DNA of 64,000 nucleotides, taken from positions 1 to 64,000 of the forward strand of contig JARIEI010000051.1 of the NCBI GenBank assembly GCA_029256845.1, given 5' to 3'. This document shows positions 38,360 to 50,063 of this stretch, piece by piece. The notes under the pieces were generated by a model. The model was not told where the DNA came from, ran no database searches, and worked only from the letters and a program-made list of their open reading frames with translations. Within the stretch, counting starts at the first letter, position 1, and every line of letters begins with the position of its first letter. The translations under genes were made by a program, and so were the position numbers. This DNA comes from Ruminococcus sp. (lineage in GTDB: Bacteria; Bacillota; Clostridia; Lachnospirales; Lachnospiraceae).

Positions 38360-39706
38360 TTAGATTGGTGAGTATTTTCCACCATCGTATTTTTTTAACA
38401 ATATAATTGCCACAATGGCTGCAACGATCTCTCCAATTGGAAATGCCGCCCACACACCATTTACTCCAAAATACATAGATAATATTAAAGCTGCGGGAAT
38501 GGTAACAATAAATTGCCTTAGTAATGAAACACATAACGAACTTTTCCCAAGTCCTAGTGCCTCAAATATTCCTGTATAAATTACTCCAAAAGCAGAGAAT
38601 ACAAATCCTATACTAATAATTCTAAGTGCTGTAACTCCTGCCTGAAGTAAAAACTTATCTGCATCAAATAATTGGAATATTTGTTTTGGAATTCCCATTG
38701 CAACAATTGTTCCAACTACCATAATACCACTTGTGATTAACAAACTATCACGAATCACCGCTTTTACTCTTTTGGTTTCACCTGCTCCATAATTAAATCC
38801 TATGATTGGTCTCATTCCTTGAATCAAGCCATTTACCGGCATATAAATAAATGTTTGTAATTTATAGTAAACCCCAAGGGCTGCAATATGAACCTCTGAA
38901 AAATTGGCAAGCACTTTATTTAGAACAGTCACAAGTACAGATGGAAGTAGCATCATTGTAATAGATGGAATACCTACATTATAGATTTGGGCGATCATTT
39001 TTTTGTCTTTTTTTAAATATTTCGGATGAATCGATATCGCAAAGTCACGTCTAAAATAGACAACAAAGGATAACACTGCCGCACTAATTTGTCCAATCAC
39101 TGTAGCAATTCCTGCTCCGGACACTCCCATGGCAGGAACCCCAAACAGACCAAATATTAAAATTGGATCCAAAATAATATTAATAATGCATCCTCCTGCC
39201 ATCAAATACATGGTAACCTTCATTTCCCCTATTCCTTGGAAAATTTTTTCCATTGCTAATTGGAATAGACATCCAAAAGAAGCACAAATTACAATATATG
39301 TATACTTACATGCCTCCTCTAATATGAAAGGCTCTTCTGTAAACATCTGTAAAAATGGTTTTATAAAAAAAATACCTGCCACTGCAATTACTATATAACT
39401 AATTCCTGTACAAAAAAGTCCTGTTACAGCCGCTTGATTTGCTTTTTCCTCGTTTCCTGCACCTTTGTATATTGAAATAACCGAGGACATACCAACACTC
39501 GTTCCAACTGCCACTGAGATAATAATATTTTGAAGTGGATATGCAAGTGATACAGCCGTTAACGCATTTGTTCCAAGTCTGGAAACATAAATACTGTCGA
39601 TGATATTATAAAGAGACTGTATCAACATGGAGAGCATTACAGGGAATGACATTGATAATAATAATCTTCCTATAGGTTTTGTTTGTAATTCATTCTTTTT
39701 TTCCAT
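38360..39706 (-). CDS. MATE-family efflux transporter
   Basis: A 448-residue, 12-segment membrane exporter of the MATE (NorM/DinF-like) family, using a Na+ or H+ gradient to expel drugs or metabolites. It begins MEKKNELQTKPIGRLLLSMS and has the pseudo-twofold arrangement, with the first half containing SLAYPLQNIIISVAVGTSVG and the second GINYGAG-like NYGAGETKRV. It lies just after the rpoC terminator with its own SD (GGAGG). The substrate is unknown. Confidence 0.92.
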   Translation of the reverse strand: MEKKNELQTKPIGRLLLSMSFPVMLSMLIQSLYNIIDSIYVSRLGTNALTAVSLAYPLQNIIISVAVGTSVGMSSVISIYKGAGNEEKANQAAVTGLFCTGISYIVIAVAGIFFIKPFLQMFTEEPFILEEACKYTYIVICASFGCLFQLAMEKIFQGIGEMKVTMYLMAGGCIINIILDPILIFGLFGVPAMGVSGAGIATVIGQISAAVLSFVVYFRRDFAISIHPKYLKKDKKMIAQIYNVGIPSITMMLLPSVLVTVLNKVLANFSEVHIAALGVYYKLQTFIYMPVNGLIQGMRPIIGFNYGAGETKRVKAVIRDSLLITSGIMVVGTIVAMGIPKQIFQLFDADKFLLQAGVTALRIISIGFVFSAFGVIYTGIFEALGLGKSSLCVSLLRQFIVTIPAALILSMYFGVNGVWAAFPIGEIVAAIVAIILLKKYDGGKYSPI

Positions 39707-39716
39707 TCTTCCTCCA

Positions 39717-39770
39717 ATTAAAAGCCCCGAAGAGCAAGAAGCTGGTATGCTTTCCTACCTTCGGGGCTTT
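39717..39770 (-). terminator. Terminator of rpoBC
   Basis: Perfect 12-bp arms AAAGCCCCGAAG (39721-39732) and CTTCGGGGCTTT (39759-39770) around a 26-nt loop with its own small hairpin; followed by TTTTAATT on the minus strand. Confidence 0.8.
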
Positions 39771-39790
39771 GTAATTATTTGTTATAAATC

Positions 39791-42700
39791 TTATTCCTCA
39801 GTAGTCACTACTTCTTCTACTGCCAATTCCTCTGTTGTATTTGTATCTTCCTGATTCATTTCCTCAACCACGGGTTCCTCTTCTAATAAGGCTGTTTCAT
39901 CAATTTCTTCCGTATCTTCTTGAGAATAAGAATCTGTATTTAGATTTACTTCACGGTATTCTTTCATACCAGTACCAGCTGGAATGTGTTTACCAATGAT
40001 AACATTTTCTTTCAATCCAATGAGGTGATCGACTTTACCCTTAATTGCTGCTTCCGTTAAAACTTTTGTTGTTTCCTGGAAAGAAGCTGCTGAAAGGAAG
40101 GAATCTGTAGCAAGAGATGCTTTTGTGATACCAAGCATAATCTGCTCACCTGTTGCAGGTTCTTTTCCTTCTGCTTCAAGTCTTTCGTTAACTTCATTGA
40201 ACTCAAGAACATCTTGCATTGTTCCTGGAAGGAATTCCGAATCTCCACGCTCTTCGATGCGGATTTTCTTAAGCATCTGACGAACAATTACCTCAATATG
40301 CTTATCGTTGATCTCAACACCTTGGAGACGATATACACGCTGTACTTCCTGGATCATGTAATCTTGAACCGCACGTAATCCTTTAATCTTAAGAATATCG
40401 TGTGGATTCACACTACCTTCTGTAAGCTCATCACCGGCCTCTAATACTGCGCCGTCTTGAACTTTAATACGGGAACCATAAGGAATGAGATATGCTTTCG
40501 ATTCACCTGTTTCATGATTTGTAACAATGATTTCTCGTTTTTTCTTTGTATCACTAATGGTTGCTGTTCCAGCAAATTCTGTGATGATAGCAAGTCCTTT
40601 TGGTCTTCTTGCTTCGAAAAGCTCCTCAACACGAGGAAGACCCTGTGTGATATCTCCACCGGCAACACCACCTGTATGGAAAGTACGCATAGTAAGCTGT
40701 GTACCTGGTTCACCGATTGATTGTGCAGCGATAATACCAACTGCCTCACCAACTTGAACTGCTTCACCAGTTGCCATATTTGCACCGTAACATTTCGCAC
40801 AAACACCATTTTTGCATTTACATGTGAGGATTGTACGAATCTTCACTTTATCTACTGGATTACCTTTCTCATCAACACCAAATTTAACAACCTGCTCTGC
40901 ACGTTTAGGTGTGATCATATGGTTTGCTTTTACGATAATGTTTCCATCTTTATCTTTGATATCCTCACAGCAGTAACGTCCTGTGATACGTTCCTGAAGA
41001 CTTTCAATTTCTTCATTTCCATCCATAAATGCTTTTACGTACATTCCTGGAATTTCTTTTCCTTCTTCACAACAATCGCTATCGTGAATGATTAATTCCT
41101 GAGATACATCCACAAGACGTCTTGTTAAGTATCCTGAATCGGCTGTACGAAGAGCTGTATCAGAAAGACCTTTACGAGCACCATGCGCTGACATGAAGTA
41201 TTCCAGTACGTCAAGACCTTCACGGAAGTTTGACTTAATTGGAAGTTCAATAGTATGACCAGTTGTATCTGCCATAAGTCCACGCATACCTGCAAGCTGT
41301 TTGATCTGTTTATCAGAACCACGGGCTCCTGAATCAGCCATCATAAAGATATTATTATATTTATCTAATCCGGTAAGAAGTGCTTCTGTAAGCTTATCAT
41401 CCGTTGCTTTCCATGTTTCAACAACTTCTTTGTATCGCTCTTCTTCTGTGATCAAACCACGTTTGTAGTTCTTTGTAATCTGGTCTACTGTATTTTGTGC
41501 CTCTTCAATCATTTGTGGTTTCTGTGGTGGCACTGTCATGTCTGAAATAGAAACTGTCATAGCAGCTCTTGTAGAGAACTTATAACCGATTGCTTTTACT
41601 TTATCAAGTACTTCTGCTGTCTGTGTTGCACCATGTGTATTGATAACTTTTTCAAGAATCTGTTTTAATTGTTTCTTGCCTACATGGAAATCAATTTCCA
41701 TTTTCAATTCATTTTCTTCAATGCTTCGATCTACAAAACCAAGATCTTGAGGAATAATCTCATTGAATAAAAGACGTCCAACTGTTGAATCAATTGTACC
41801 TTGTTTTACAGTACCATCTGGCATCGTTTTATGAACACGCACTTTAATTTGTGAATGTAATGTTACATATCCATTTTCATATGCAAGAAGTGCTTCATTT
41901 AAACTCTTAAAGCACATTCCTTCTCCTTTTGCTCCTGGTCTTAACTGTGTAAGGTAGTAAATACCAAGAACCATATCCTGTGAAGGAACTGCTACCGGAC
42001 CTCCATCAGAAGGTTTCAAAAGGTTGTTTGGTGAAAGAAGTAAGAAACGACACTCTGCCTGTGCTTCTTCTGAAAGTGGAAGGTGCACGGCCATCTGGTC
42101 TCCATCAAAGTCGGCATTAAACGCTGTACAAACAAGTGGATGCAGTTTAATTGCTTTTCCTTCCACAAGAATTGGTTCAAATGCCTGGATACCAAGTCTA
42201 TGCAATGTAGGGGCACGGTTTAACATAACTGGATGTTCTTTAATTACTTCTTCCAAAACATCCCATACCTCTGGTTGAAGTCTTTCTACCATTTTCTTTG
42301 CATTTTTAATGTTGTGTGCTGTACCATTTGCCACAAGTTCTTTCATAACAAATGGTTTAAACAACTCGATTGCCATTTCTTTTGGAAGACCACACTGATA
42401 AATTCTTAGTTCTGGACCTACAACGATAACAGAACGTCCGGAATAATCCACACGTTTACCAAGAAGATTCTGACGGAAACGTCCTGATTTTCCTTTTAGC
42501 ATATCTGATAATGATTTTAGTGGTCTATTTCCTGGTCCTGTTACTGGACGTCCACGTCTACCATTATCGATCAATGCATCTACTGCTTCTTGAAGCATAC
42601 GTTTCTCGTTACGAACAATAATGTCTGGTGCTCCAAGTTCAAGGAGTCTTTGTAGACGGTTATTTCTATTGATAATTCTTCTATAAAGATCATTTAAATC

Positions 42701-43483
42701 AGATGTTGCAAAACGTCCACCATCCAACTGTACCATTGGTCTAAGGTCTGGTGGAATTACTGGAATTGCTGTTAGGATCATCCATTCTGGTTTATTTCCT
42801 GACTCGCGGAATGCCTCTACAACCTCGAGACGTTTTACGATTCTTGCGCGTTTTTGTCCCGTTGCATTTTCAAGTTCTGCCTGAAGTTCTGCGTAATCTT
42901 TTTCAAGATCGATTGCTTCAAGAAGCTCTTTTACTGCTTCCGCACCCATTCCTACACGGAATGATTTGTAACCCCATTTTTCTTTTGCTTCCTGATATTC
43001 CGCTTCTGAGAGAATCTGTTTGTATTGTAAATCTGTTTCTCCTTTATCAAGAACAATGTAAGATGCAAAATACAATACTCTTTCCAATGTTCTAGGAGAG
43101 ATGTCAAGGATCAATCCCATACGACTTGGGATACCTTTAAAATACCAAATATGAGACACTGGGGCTGCTAATGCAATATGCCCCATGCGCTCACGACGTA
43201 CAGATGCTTTTGTTACTTCAACCCCACATCTGTCACAAATTACGCCTTTATAACGGATTTTTTTATATTTTCCACAATGACACTCCCAGTCTTTGCTAGG
43301 TCCGAAAATTCTTTCGCAGAAAAGACCATCCTTTTCAGGTTTCAGAGTTCTATAGTTAATGGTCTCAGGTTTTGTTACCTCGCCTTTTGACCACTCTAAA
43401 ATCTTTTCCGGTGAAGCCAGCCCGATTTTGATCGCATCAAAAGTTAATGGTTGGTATTGTTGTTCATTATTACTTGTTGGCAT
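39791..43483 (-). CDS. rpoC: RNA polymerase beta' subunit
   Basis: Largest RNA polymerase subunit, 1230 residues. Zinc-binding Cys cluster near the N-terminus ([20 protein letters not shown], about residues 68-88), the catalytic Mg motif [12 protein letters not shown] (about 464), the second zinc site [13 protein letters not shown], and the trigger-loop/bridge-helix region ([11 protein letters not shown]) are all present. The last 70 residues form an acidic Glu/Thr-rich tail. It follows rpoB by 14 nt and ends the operon at a hairpin. Confidence 0.98.
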   Translation of the reverse strand: MPTSNNEQQYQPLTFDAIKIGLASPEKILEWSKGEVTKPETINYRTLKPEKDGLFCERIFGPSKDWECHCGKYKKIRYKGVICDRCGVEVTKASVRRERMGHIALAAPVSHIWYFKGIPSRMGLILDISPRTLERVLYFASYIVLDKGETDLQYKQILSEAEYQEAKEKWGYKSFRVGMGAEAVKELLEAIDLEKDYAELQAELENATGQKRARIVKRLEVVEAFRESGNKPEWMILTAIPVIPPDLRPMVQLDGGRFATSDLNDLYRRIINRNNRLQRLLELGAPDIIVRNEKRMLQEAVDALIDNGRRGRPVTGPGNRPLKSLSDMLKGKSGRFRQNLLGKRVDYSGRSVIVVGPELRIYQCGLPKEMAIELFKPFVMKELVANGTAHNIKNAKKMVERLQPEVWDVLEEVIKEHPVMLNRAPTLHRLGIQAFEPILVEGKAIKLHPLVCTAFNADFDGDQMAVHLPLSEEAQAECRFLLLSPNNLLKPSDGGPVAVPSQDMVLGIYYLTQLRPGAKGEGMCFKSLNEALLAYENGYVTLHSQIKVRVHKTMPDGTVKQGTIDSTVGRLLFNEIIPQDLGFVDRSIEENELKMEIDFHVGKKQLKQILEKVINTHGATQTAEVLDKVKAIGYKFSTRAAMTVSISDMTVPPQKPQMIEEAQNTVDQITKNYKRGLITEEERYKEVVETWKATDDKLTEALLTGLDKYNNIFMMADSGARGSDKQIKQLAGMRGLMADTTGHTIELPIKSNFREGLDVLEYFMSAHGARKGLSDTALRTADSGYLTRRLVDVSQELIIHDSDCCEEGKEIPGMYVKAFMDGNEEIESLQERITGRYCCEDIKDKDGNIIVKANHMITPKRAEQVVKFGVDEKGNPVDKVKIRTILTCKCKNGVCAKCYGANMATGEAVQVGEAVGIIAAQSIGEPGTQLTMRTFHTGGVAGGDITQGLPRVEELFEARRPKGLAIITEFAGTATISDTKKKREIIVTNHETGESKAYLIPYGSRIKVQDGAVLEAGDELTEGSVNPHDILKIKGLRAVQDYMIQEVQRVYRLQGVEINDKHIEVIVRQMLKKIRIEERGDSEFLPGTMQDVLEFNEVNERLEAEGKEPATGEQIMLGITKASLATDSFLSAASFQETTKVLTEAAIKGKVDHLIGLKENVIIGKHIPAGTGMKEYREVNLNTDSYSQEDTEEIDETALLEEEPVVEEMNQEDTNTTEELAVEEVVTTEE

Positions 43484-43497
43484 AAAAACGGCTCCTC

Positions 43498-46400
43498 CTA
43501 TTCTTCTTCATTCATATAATCATCAAAGTCCTCAGCTGATGTGTCTTCATAATCAGCTTCTTCAGGTTCTACATCCGTAAGTTCTTCTCCAACAAATTCT
43601 TGTTCTGTAAATCCATGTTCTCCATAAGATTCTTTGTGTTCGTGATTACGTCTGTCCCCTTCGATAATAGAACGGATATCTGTATCACCATAGTCCACTG
43701 TTTCCATTATTTCTACTTCTGTATTGTCATCACGCAACACACGCACATCAAGTGCAAGTGACTGAAGTTCTTTTAACAATACTTTGAATGATTCCGGAAT
43801 ACCTGGTTCTGGAATATTCTCGCCTTTGATAATTGCTTCATAAGTTTTCACACGTCCGATTACGTCATCTGATTTTACTGTCAGAATTTCCTGAAGAGTA
43901 TAGGATGCGCCATAAGCTTCTAGTGCCCAAACCTCCATCTCTCCAAAACGCTGTCCACCAAACTGTGCTTTACCACCAAGTGGCTGTTGTGTAACAAGTG
44001 AGTATGGACCTGTAGAACGTGCATGGATCTTATCATCAACAAGGTGGTGAAGTTTCAAATAATGCATGTGTCCGATTGTAACACGACTGTCAAAATATTC
44101 CCCAGTACGTCCGTCTCTTAAACGAACTTTACCATCTCTAGAAAGTGGAACACCTTTCCACAATTTTCTATGTTCTCTATTGTCTGAAAGGTACTGAAGC
44201 ACTTCTGGTAGAAGTTCTTCTCCATGTTTTGCTTCAAATTCATCCCATTCAAGGTTTACATAATCATTTGCAAGATCAAGTGTATCCATGATGTCAACTT
44301 CGTTAGCACCATCAAATACAGGAGTTGCAATATTAAATCCAAGCGCCTTAGATGCAAGACTTAAATGGATTTCAAGTACCTGTCCGATATTCATACGTGA
44401 AGGTACACCAAGTGGGTTCAATACGATATCCAATGGACGACCATTTGGAAGATATGGCATATCCTCTACCGGAAGTACACGGGAAACAACACCCTTGTTA
44501 CCATGACGTCCAGCCATTTTATCTCCAACAGAGATTTTTCTCTTTTGTGCGATGTAAATGCGAACTGCCTGGTTAACTCCTGGAGACAATTCATCTCCAT
44601 TTTCTCTTGTGAATACTTTTGCATCCACAACGATACCATATTCACCATGAGGTACTTTAAGAGAAGTATCTCTTACCTCTCTAGCCTTCTCCCCAAAGAT
44701 TGCACGAAGAAGTCTTTCTTCTGCTGTAAGTTCTGTTTCTCCTTTTGGAGTAACTTTTCCTACAAGAATATCTCCTGCACGAACTTCTGCACCAATTCTG
44801 ATAATTCCTCGTTCATCCAAGTCTTTAAGTGCATCATCACCAACACCTGGAATATCTCTTGTGATTTCTTCTGGTCCTAATTTTGTATCACGCGCTTCTG
44901 CTTCATACTCTTCAATATGAACAGATGTGTATACATCATCTTGTACAAGTCTTTCACTTAAAAGAACAGCATCCTCGTAGTTATAACCTTCCCATGTCAT
45001 GAAACCAATCAATGGGTTCTTTCCAAGAGCCATTTCTCCATTTGCTGTAGATGGTCCATCTGCAATAACCTGTCCTTTTTCTACACGTTCACCTTTATTA
45101 ACGATTGGTCGTTGATTGTAACATGTACTTTGGTTACTTCTTAAGAATTTTGTTAGTTTATAATTTTTCTTTGTACCATCATCGTGTTTGATTGTAATAT
45201 CTGTTGATGTAGAACGTTCTACGATACCAGCTTCCTCAGCTACAACACATACACCTGAGTCAACCGCTGCTTTTACTTCCATACCTGTGCCGACAACTGG
45301 CGCTTCTGTTGTAAGAAGTGGCACTGCCTGACGTTGCATGTTTGATCCCATGAGTGCACGGTTAGCATCGTCATTTTCAAGGAACGGAATCATAGCAGTA
45401 GCTACAGAGAATACCATCTTTGGAGAAACATCCATATAATCAAACTTACTTCTCTCATATTCCTGTGTTTCTTCACGATAACGACCAGAAACTGTCTTAC
45501 GAATAAAGTGACCTTCCTTGTCAAGGGCTTCGTTGGCCTGTGCTACATGGTAGTTGTCCTCTTCATCTGCCGTCATATAAACAACTTCTTCTGTGACAAC
45601 TGGATTTTCTGGATTTGATTTATCAATTTTACGGTATGGTGCTTCGATAAAACCATACTGATTAATTCTAGCATAAGTTGCTAATGAGTTGATAAGTCCG
45701 ATATTTGGACCTTCAGGAGTCTCAATTGGGCACATTCTTCCATAGTGAGAGTAATGAACGTCTCGAACCTCAAATCCTGCACGATCTCTAGAAAGACCAC
45801 CAGGTCCTAATGCTGAAAGACGTCTCTTATGAGTCAATTCACCAAGTGGATTGTTCTGATCCATAAACTGTGACAACTGTGACGAACCAAAGAATTCTTT
45901 TACTGCTGCAGTAACTGGTTTAATATTGATCAGTGACTGTGGAGAAATGTTTTCTTGATCTTGCGTTGTCATTCTTTCACGAACAACTCTTTCAAGTCTA
46001 GATAAACCGATTCGATATTGGTTTTGAAGGAGTTCTCCAACCGCACGAATACGTCTGTTACCCAAGTGATCGATGTCATCGTCATTACCAATTCCATATT
46101 CAAGATGGATATTGTAGTTAATAGAAGCTAAAATATCTTCTTTTGTAATGTGTTTTGGAATCAAATCATGAATATCTCTACGAATAAGTTCTTTTAACTC
46201 ATCAATATCTCCTGCAGATTCTTCGATGATTCCTGCAAGTACTGGATAATATACCTGCTCTGTCACACCAACTTCTTCTGGATCAATGTCTACAACCGCA
46301 TCAAGATCAACCATCATATTAGAAAGAATCTTGATATTACGTTCTTCTTCGCCTTCTACCCATAAATATGGAACACCAGCATTCTGAATTTCGCTTGCAA

Positions 46401-47358
46401 TTGCTCTTGTAATCTTTGTACCTGCTTCTGCCACAATCTCTCCTGTAGATGTGTTTACAACATCTTCAGCAAGAATACAACCTGCAACACGATTTTTCAG
46501 TGCAAGCTTCTTATTAAATTTATAACGTCCTACTTTTGCAAGATCATAACGTCTTGGATCAAAGAACATACTTGTAATAAGGCTCTCTGCGCTCTCTACT
46601 GCAAGTGGTTCTCCTGGACGAATCTTCTTATATAACTCTAATAAACCTTCTTGATAATTTTCTGCAGTGTCTTTTCCAAAACTTGCAAGAATCTTTGGTT
46701 CTTCTCCAAACAGCTCAATAATCTCTGCATTGGTTCCAATACCAAGTGCACGAATCAATACTGTAATTGGTACTTTTCTTGTTCTATCTACACGAACGTA
46801 AAAAACATCATTGGAGTCAGTTTCGTATTCCAGCCATGCACCACGGTTTGGAATTACAGTTGATGAATAAAGTTTTTTACCAAGCTTATCGTGTGCGATT
46901 CCATAGTAAATACCAGGAGAACGTACCAGCTGGCTGACAATAACACGCTCTGCACCATTGATTACAAAGGTACCTGTTTTTGTCATAATAGGAAGATCTC
47001 CCATAAAGATCTCATGTTCATTGATTTCATCATTATCTTTGTTGTGAAGTCTTACTTTGACTTTCAACGGTGCTGCATAAGTTGCATCACGCTCTTTACA
47101 CTCTTCGATGGTGTATTTTACATCATCTTCACACAGTGTAAAATCAACAAATTCCAGGCTTAAATGACCACTAAAGTCTGTAATTGGTGAAATATCTTCA
47201 AATACCTCTTTTAAACCTTCATCCAGAAACCACTGATAAGAGTCTTTCTGAACTTCGATAAGATTCGGCATCTCTAATACTTCTTTTTGTCTGGAATAGC
47301 TCATGCGCATGCTTTTTCCGTTTGTGATGGGACGAATTCTGTTTTTCTCCATTGACAT
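43498..47358 (-). CDS. rpoB: RNA polymerase beta subunit
   Basis: 1286-residue catalytic subunit. The rifampicin region (about residues 490-530) reads [20 protein letters not shown] then RLSALGPGG, with wild-type Asp, His and Ser at the resistance positions. [15 protein letters not shown] and the C-terminal [13 protein letters not shown] blocks are intact. The tail is strongly acidic. I start at the ATG at 47358, four bases after AGGAG; the ATG at 47352 is an equally possible start, and the ATG at 47370 overlaps the SD. In this genome an M20 peptidase gene sits between rplL and rpoB. Confidence 0.97.
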   Translation of the reverse strand: MSMEKNRIRPITNGKSMRMSYSRQKEVLEMPNLIEVQKDSYQWFLDEGLKEVFEDISPITDFSGHLSLEFVDFTLCEDDVKYTIEECKERDATYAAPLKVKVRLHNKDNDEINEHEIFMGDLPIMTKTGTFVINGAERVIVSQLVRSPGIYYGIAHDKLGKKLYSSTVIPNRGAWLEYETDSNDVFYVRVDRTRKVPITVLIRALGIGTNAEIIELFGEEPKILASFGKDTAENYQEGLLELYKKIRPGEPLAVESAESLITSMFFDPRRYDLAKVGRYKFNKKLALKNRVAGCILAEDVVNTSTGEIVAEAGTKITRAIASEIQNAGVPYLWVEGEEERNIKILSNMMVDLDAVVDIDPEEVGVTEQVYYPVLAGIIEESAGDIDELKELIRRDIHDLIPKHITKEDILASINYNIHLEYGIGNDDDIDHLGNRRIRAVGELLQNQYRIGLSRLERVVRERMTTQDQENISPQSLINIKPVTAAVKEFFGSSQLSQFMDQNNPLGELTHKRRLSALGPGGLSRDRAGFEVRDVHYSHYGRMCPIETPEGPNIGLINSLATYARINQYGFIEAPYRKIDKSNPENPVVTEEVVYMTADEEDNYHVAQANEALDKEGHFIRKTVSGRYREETQEYERSKFDYMDVSPKMVFSVATAMIPFLENDDANRALMGSNMQRQAVPLLTTEAPVVGTGMEVKAAVDSGVCVVAEEAGIVERSTSTDITIKHDDGTKKNYKLTKFLRSNQSTCYNQRPIVNKGERVEKGQVIADGPSTANGEMALGKNPLIGFMTWEGYNYEDAVLLSERLVQDDVYTSVHIEEYEAEARDTKLGPEEITRDIPGVGDDALKDLDERGIIRIGAEVRAGDILVGKVTPKGETELTAEERLLRAIFGEKAREVRDTSLKVPHGEYGIVVDAKVFTRENGDELSPGVNQAVRIYIAQKRKISVGDKMAGRHGNKGVVSRVLPVEDMPYLPNGRPLDIVLNPLGVPSRMNIGQVLEIHLSLASKALGFNIATPVFDGANEVDIMDTLDLANDYVNLEWDEFEAKHGEELLPEVLQYLSDNREHRKLWKGVPLSRDGKVRLRDGRTGEYFDSRVTIGHMHYLKLHHLVDDKIHARSTGPYSLVTQQPLGGKAQFGGQRFGEMEVWALEAYGASYTLQEILTVKSDDVIGRVKTYEAIIKGENIPEPGIPESFKVLLKELQSLALDVRVLRDDNTEVEIMETVDYGDTDIRSIIEGDRRNHEHKESYGEHGFTEQEFVGEELTDVEPEEADYEDTSAEDFDDYMNEEE

Positions 47359-47376
47359 TTCACTCCTCATTTATTT

Positions 47377-47515
47377 TTTAGCGGGCCCCCAGGCTGCCCT
47401 AAAATGCTCCGTTTTCTACTAAATATACGTAAAATTAGGAAAGAGCCTTGTGACATGAAATCGTCACTACAATGGCACACCTTTCCATAATAGTGCATTT
47501 TTTACTATATCACAA
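47377..47515 (-). promoter_or_regulatory. Promoter and leader of rpoBC
   Basis: Minus-strand TTGTGA (47510-47515, overlapping the M20 stop codon) and TATTAT (47487-47492) are 17 bp apart. The leader then has a hairpin GTGAC/GTCAC and, directly before the ribosome site, a GC-rich hairpin with arms TTTAG and CTAAA (47377-47403). This suggests rpoBC can be made independently of rplJL and is under leader control. Confidence 0.5.
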
Positions 47516-48688
47516 AGCTCTTCCATCTGTCAACAGGTTTTCGACTAATTTCAAAAAAACCTTATAACATCGTTCTATATCCACTTTTTTCACATATTCA
47601 TCTGGCTTATGTGCCAATTTCAACATTCCAGGGCCATATGACATGCAATTTTTATTTTGAAGTTTTCCAGCAATTACCGCTGTATCCGTATATCCCGGAA
47701 ATGTAGATACGTTTGCACTTTTACCAGTTATTTCTTTTATCGCTTTTTTTAGTTCTACCATTAGCAGTGAATTTTCATTTGTCTCTAAGGCTGGGCGATC
47801 TCCTGTTATTTTATAAACACATTTTATCCCCGGTACATTTTTTTCTCCTACAGAAATCGCATCACAAAGCATTTCTTCTGCTTTTTCCGTACACATAGGC
47901 GGAACAAGTCTAAGATCCATTGTCACCTTGCAGTGATCTGGAACTACATAAGGGCTATATCCTCCATCTATCATTCCAAACGTAACTGTTGACTTTCCAA
48001 GTTCTAGATGCGTGGGACACTTTTCTATTTGACTTCTTACATAAGATATGATCTCTGCCATAGCCGCAATAGCATCTGCTCCTTTTTCCGGCATACTTGC
48101 ATGTGCAGTTGTTCCTTGCACCTCTACTTCAAACCAGGTTCTCCCCTTGTGTGCCATCTGAATCTGTCCATCCGTAGGCTCCATGTCCAAAACCAAATCA
48201 TTTTCTGACACCCAACCATCTTTGATTACTTTTTCAACCCCATTCATATCTCCTTCTTCATCAACCGTTCCTATAAACACCAGTGGTTTTTGAAGAACAA
48301 TAGAGGTTTCTTTCACCCTTTTTGCTGTTGCTAAAAAAGTAGCTAAAGCACAGGCAAGTCCTGATTTCATATCACAAGCACCTCGACCATAAATTCGCTC
48401 TTGATCCTCTTCAGCAAGAAACGCTTCTTTGGTCCAACCATCCCCCTTCACCACTGTGTCCATATGGCAAATGAACACAAGTGCTTGTTTGGTGTCCTGA
48501 CCTTTAAGAACTGCTCGTATATTGGATCTCCCCGGAAAAACTTCTGATTTTTCCAGAAATGCTCCGCAATCTTCCAAGCAATCAAAAATGAACTCTCCGA
48601 TCTTCGTTTCATATTTCCCTGGATTTGTGCTTTCTATATTTATCAGCTGTTTAGTCAACTCCACCACATTCGAACAACAATCTTTCAT
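47510..48688 (-). CDS. M20-family metallopeptidase (ArgE/DapE type)
   Basis: A 392-residue cytoplasmic zinc amidohydrolase that removes acyl groups or cleaves dipeptides. Catalytic elements: FICHMDTV (first metal His, catalytic Asp), GRGACDMKSG (bridging Asp), DEEGDMNG (general base Glu and metal Glu) and the C-terminal metal His in LAHKPDEYV. A dimerisation/lid domain lies in the middle (GTTAHASMPEKGADAI). It lies between rplL (with its terminator) and rpoB, an unusual place. Only 24 nt separate the rplL terminator from the ATG, so transcription probably comes from read-through. Substrate unknown. Confidence 0.9.
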   Translation of the reverse strand: MKDCCSNVVELTKQLINIESTNPGKYETKIGEFIFDCLEDCGAFLEKSEVFPGRSNIRAVLKGQDTKQALVFICHMDTVVKGDGWTKEAFLAEEDQERIYGRGACDMKSGLACALATFLATAKRVKETSIVLQKPLVFIGTVDEEGDMNGVEKVIKDGWVSENDLVLDMEPTDGQIQMAHKGRTWFEVEVQGTTAHASMPEKGADAIAAMAEIISYVRSQIEKCPTHLELGKSTVTFGMIDGGYSPYVVPDHCKVTMDLRLVPPMCTEKAEEMLCDAISVGEKNVPGIKCVYKITGDRPALETNENSLLMVELKKAIKEITGKSANVSTFPGYTDTAVIAGKLQNKNCMSYGPGMLKLAHKPDEYVKKVDIERCYKVFLKLVENLLTDGRAL

Positions 48689-48707
48689 ATCTAAAACACT
48701 CCCTTAT

Positions 48708-48744
48708 TTGCAAAAAGAGACACTGCAATATGCAATGTCTCTTT
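48708..48744 (-). terminator. Terminator of rplJL
   Basis: 14-bp stem (48731-48744 with 48714-48727) with one internal pair that is U-G in the minus transcript but C-A in the plus, so it acts in the minus direction; loop of 3, then TTTTTG. Confidence 0.85.
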
Positions 48745-48763
48745 CTTAAACAGATCAACCAAA

Positions 48764-49141
48764 TTATTTAAGGTTAACTTCTGCTCCTTGTTCCTCAAGT
48801 TTAGCTTTGATTTCTTCAGCTTCTGCTTTAGAAACGCCTTCTTTAAGAGTTTTTGGAGCTCCATCAACTACTTCTTTTGCTTCTTTAAGTCCAAGTCCTG
48901 TGATTTCACGAACAACTTTGATAACTTTAACTTTAGATGCTCCTGCAGATACTAATTCTACATCAAACTCATCTTTCTCTGCTGCTGCTGCTGCACCGTC
49001 TCCTGCTGCTGCTGCAACTACAACACCTGCTGCTGCAGATACACCAAATTCTTCTTCACAAGCTTTTACTAATTCATTTAATTCTAATACTGATAACTCT
49101 TTGATTGCTTCAATCATTTCAGCTGTTGTCAATTTAGCCAT
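48764..49141 (-). CDS. rplL: 50S ribosomal protein L7/L12
   Basis: Acidic stalk protein of 125 residues. N-terminal dimer domain ([13 protein letters not shown]), Ala-rich flexible hinge (about 35-55) and the C-terminal factor-binding domain with [21 protein letters not shown] (split) are clear. The ATG at 49141 has GGAGG upstream; the longer frame to 49156 covers that SD. Followed directly by a terminator. Confidence 0.98.
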   Translation of the reverse strand: MAKLTTAEMIEAIKELSVLELNELVKACEEEFGVSAAAGVVVAAAAGDGAAAAAEKDEFDVELVSAGASKVKVIKVVREITGLGLKEAKEVVDGAPKTLKEGVSKAEAEEIKAKLEEQGAEVNLK

Positions 49142-49231
49142 TATAATATCCTCCATTTACTTATTTCAGGTATCCTTTTGATCCTGCATTTCATTTACAT
49201 TTCCTATTGAAATAGGTTCTTTTTGTTTTGC

Positions 49232-49759
49232 TTATTCAGCAGTTGTCTCTGCTGCTTCTTCTACTGGAGCTGATTCGCCGTCTTTTTCTGCAATTTGCTT
49301 AATAACACGAGCAAAATTGGTAATAGGTGACTGCATGCTTCCAAGTAATCTGGAAAGTAATACTTCTCTTGCTGGAATTTTAGAAACTTCTGTAAGTCCT
49401 GCAATGTCGTATACTGTTCCTTCAACTACACCACCTTTTAATTCAAGCTTGTCTGCTGTTTTAGCAAAGTCGCAAAGAATTCTAGCTGGTGCTGTTGCAT
49501 CATCTTTAGAGATCGCAATTGCGCTTGGTCCTTCCAGACATTCTGTAAGTCCTTCAAATTCAGTTCCTTCAAATGCTCTCTTCATCATAGTGTTTTTATA
49601 TACTTTGTATATAACACCTGCTTCTCTAAGCTGTTTACGAAGTTCTGTATCCTGAGCTACTGTTAATCCACGGTAGTCAACAAGAACAACAGACTGAGCA
49701 TCTTTGATCTCTTCTGAAATCTGTTCAACGATTGGTTGTTTTAATTCAACTTTTGCCAC
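49232..49759 (-). CDS. rplJ: 50S ribosomal protein L10
   Basis: Stalk base protein of 175 residues that carries L7/L12 dimers. It begins with GTG at 49759 (VAKVELKQPIVEQ), with AAGGAGGTG upstream. VDYRGLTVAQDTELRKQL and the long C-terminal helix are typical. The L10 leader with an attenuating terminator precedes it. Confidence 0.97.
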   Translation of the reverse strand: MAKVELKQPIVEQISEEIKDAQSVVLVDYRGLTVAQDTELRKQLREAGVIYKVYKNTMMKRAFEGTEFEGLTECLEGPSAIAISKDDATAPARILCDFAKTADKLELKGGVVEGTVYDIAGLTEVSKIPAREVLLSRLLGSMQSPITNFARVIKQIAEKDGESAPVEEAAETTAE

Positions 49760-49800
49760 GTTTAGGTACACCTCCTTATTTTATTTGTGCGTGTACTGCC

Positions 49801-49930
49801 AAACAAAAAACTTTCACGTTCGAAAACATGAAAGTTCATAAATTCAATAATTTAGAATTCTGATCTTCCTCGGCAGGTGTTTCTATCTTACGCCTTACGG
49901 CACCTGCTGTCTTCGGCAGTCAATTGCTTT
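49801..49930 (-). ncRNA. L10 leader with terminator (rplJL autoregulation)
   Basis: The transcript carries the L10 leader elements GCAGGTGCCGTAAGGCGTAAG and CACCTGCCGAGG (GCAGGTG 49907-49901 pairs with CACCTGC 49879-49873). A terminator follows: AACTTTCATG (49836-49827) with CGTGAAAGTT (49818-49809), then TTTTTTGTTT. L10(L12)4 binding to this leader is the established control in Firmicutes; here the terminator suggests attenuation. Confidence 0.88.
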
Positions 49931-49933
49931 ATT

Positions 49934-49962
49934 ACATTAACATCTCTTTTTTGATTTGTCAA
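49934..49962 (-). promoter_or_regulatory. Sigma-A promoter of rplJL
   Basis: Minus-strand TTGACA (49957-49962) and TAATGT (49934-49939), 17-bp spacer, directly before the L10 leader. Confidence 0.65.
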
Positions 49963-49983
49963 TAGTTTTTTATTTTTCTTTTT

Positions 49984-50030
49984 AAAAAAACTGCTATGTT
50001 GCGACTCTTCTTGTCTAAACATAGCAGTTT
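49984..50030 (-). terminator. Terminator of rpmG-rplA operon
   Basis: Perfect 13-bp arms AACATAGCAGTTT (50018-50030) and AAACTGCTATGTT (49988-50000), then TTTT on the minus strand. It separates the L11-L1 operon from rplJL. Confidence 0.9.
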
Positions 50031-50063
50031 TATATATTTTAGAATTCTCTTACTATCTTAAAA

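Noticed and set aside
37734-38363. A 209-codon plus-strand ORF opposite hppA
   Set aside because: It lies antisense to a conserved membrane protein; its hydrophobic pattern is the mirror of the hppA codons, and no SD precedes it.
40441-41095. ORFs of about 120 codons within rpoC
   Set aside because: Shadows of the rpoC frame with low-complexity translations and no ribosome site.
49801-49836. Simple terminator after rplA
   Set aside because: It lies downstream of the rplJL promoter and within the L10 leader; rplA has its own terminator at 49984-50030.
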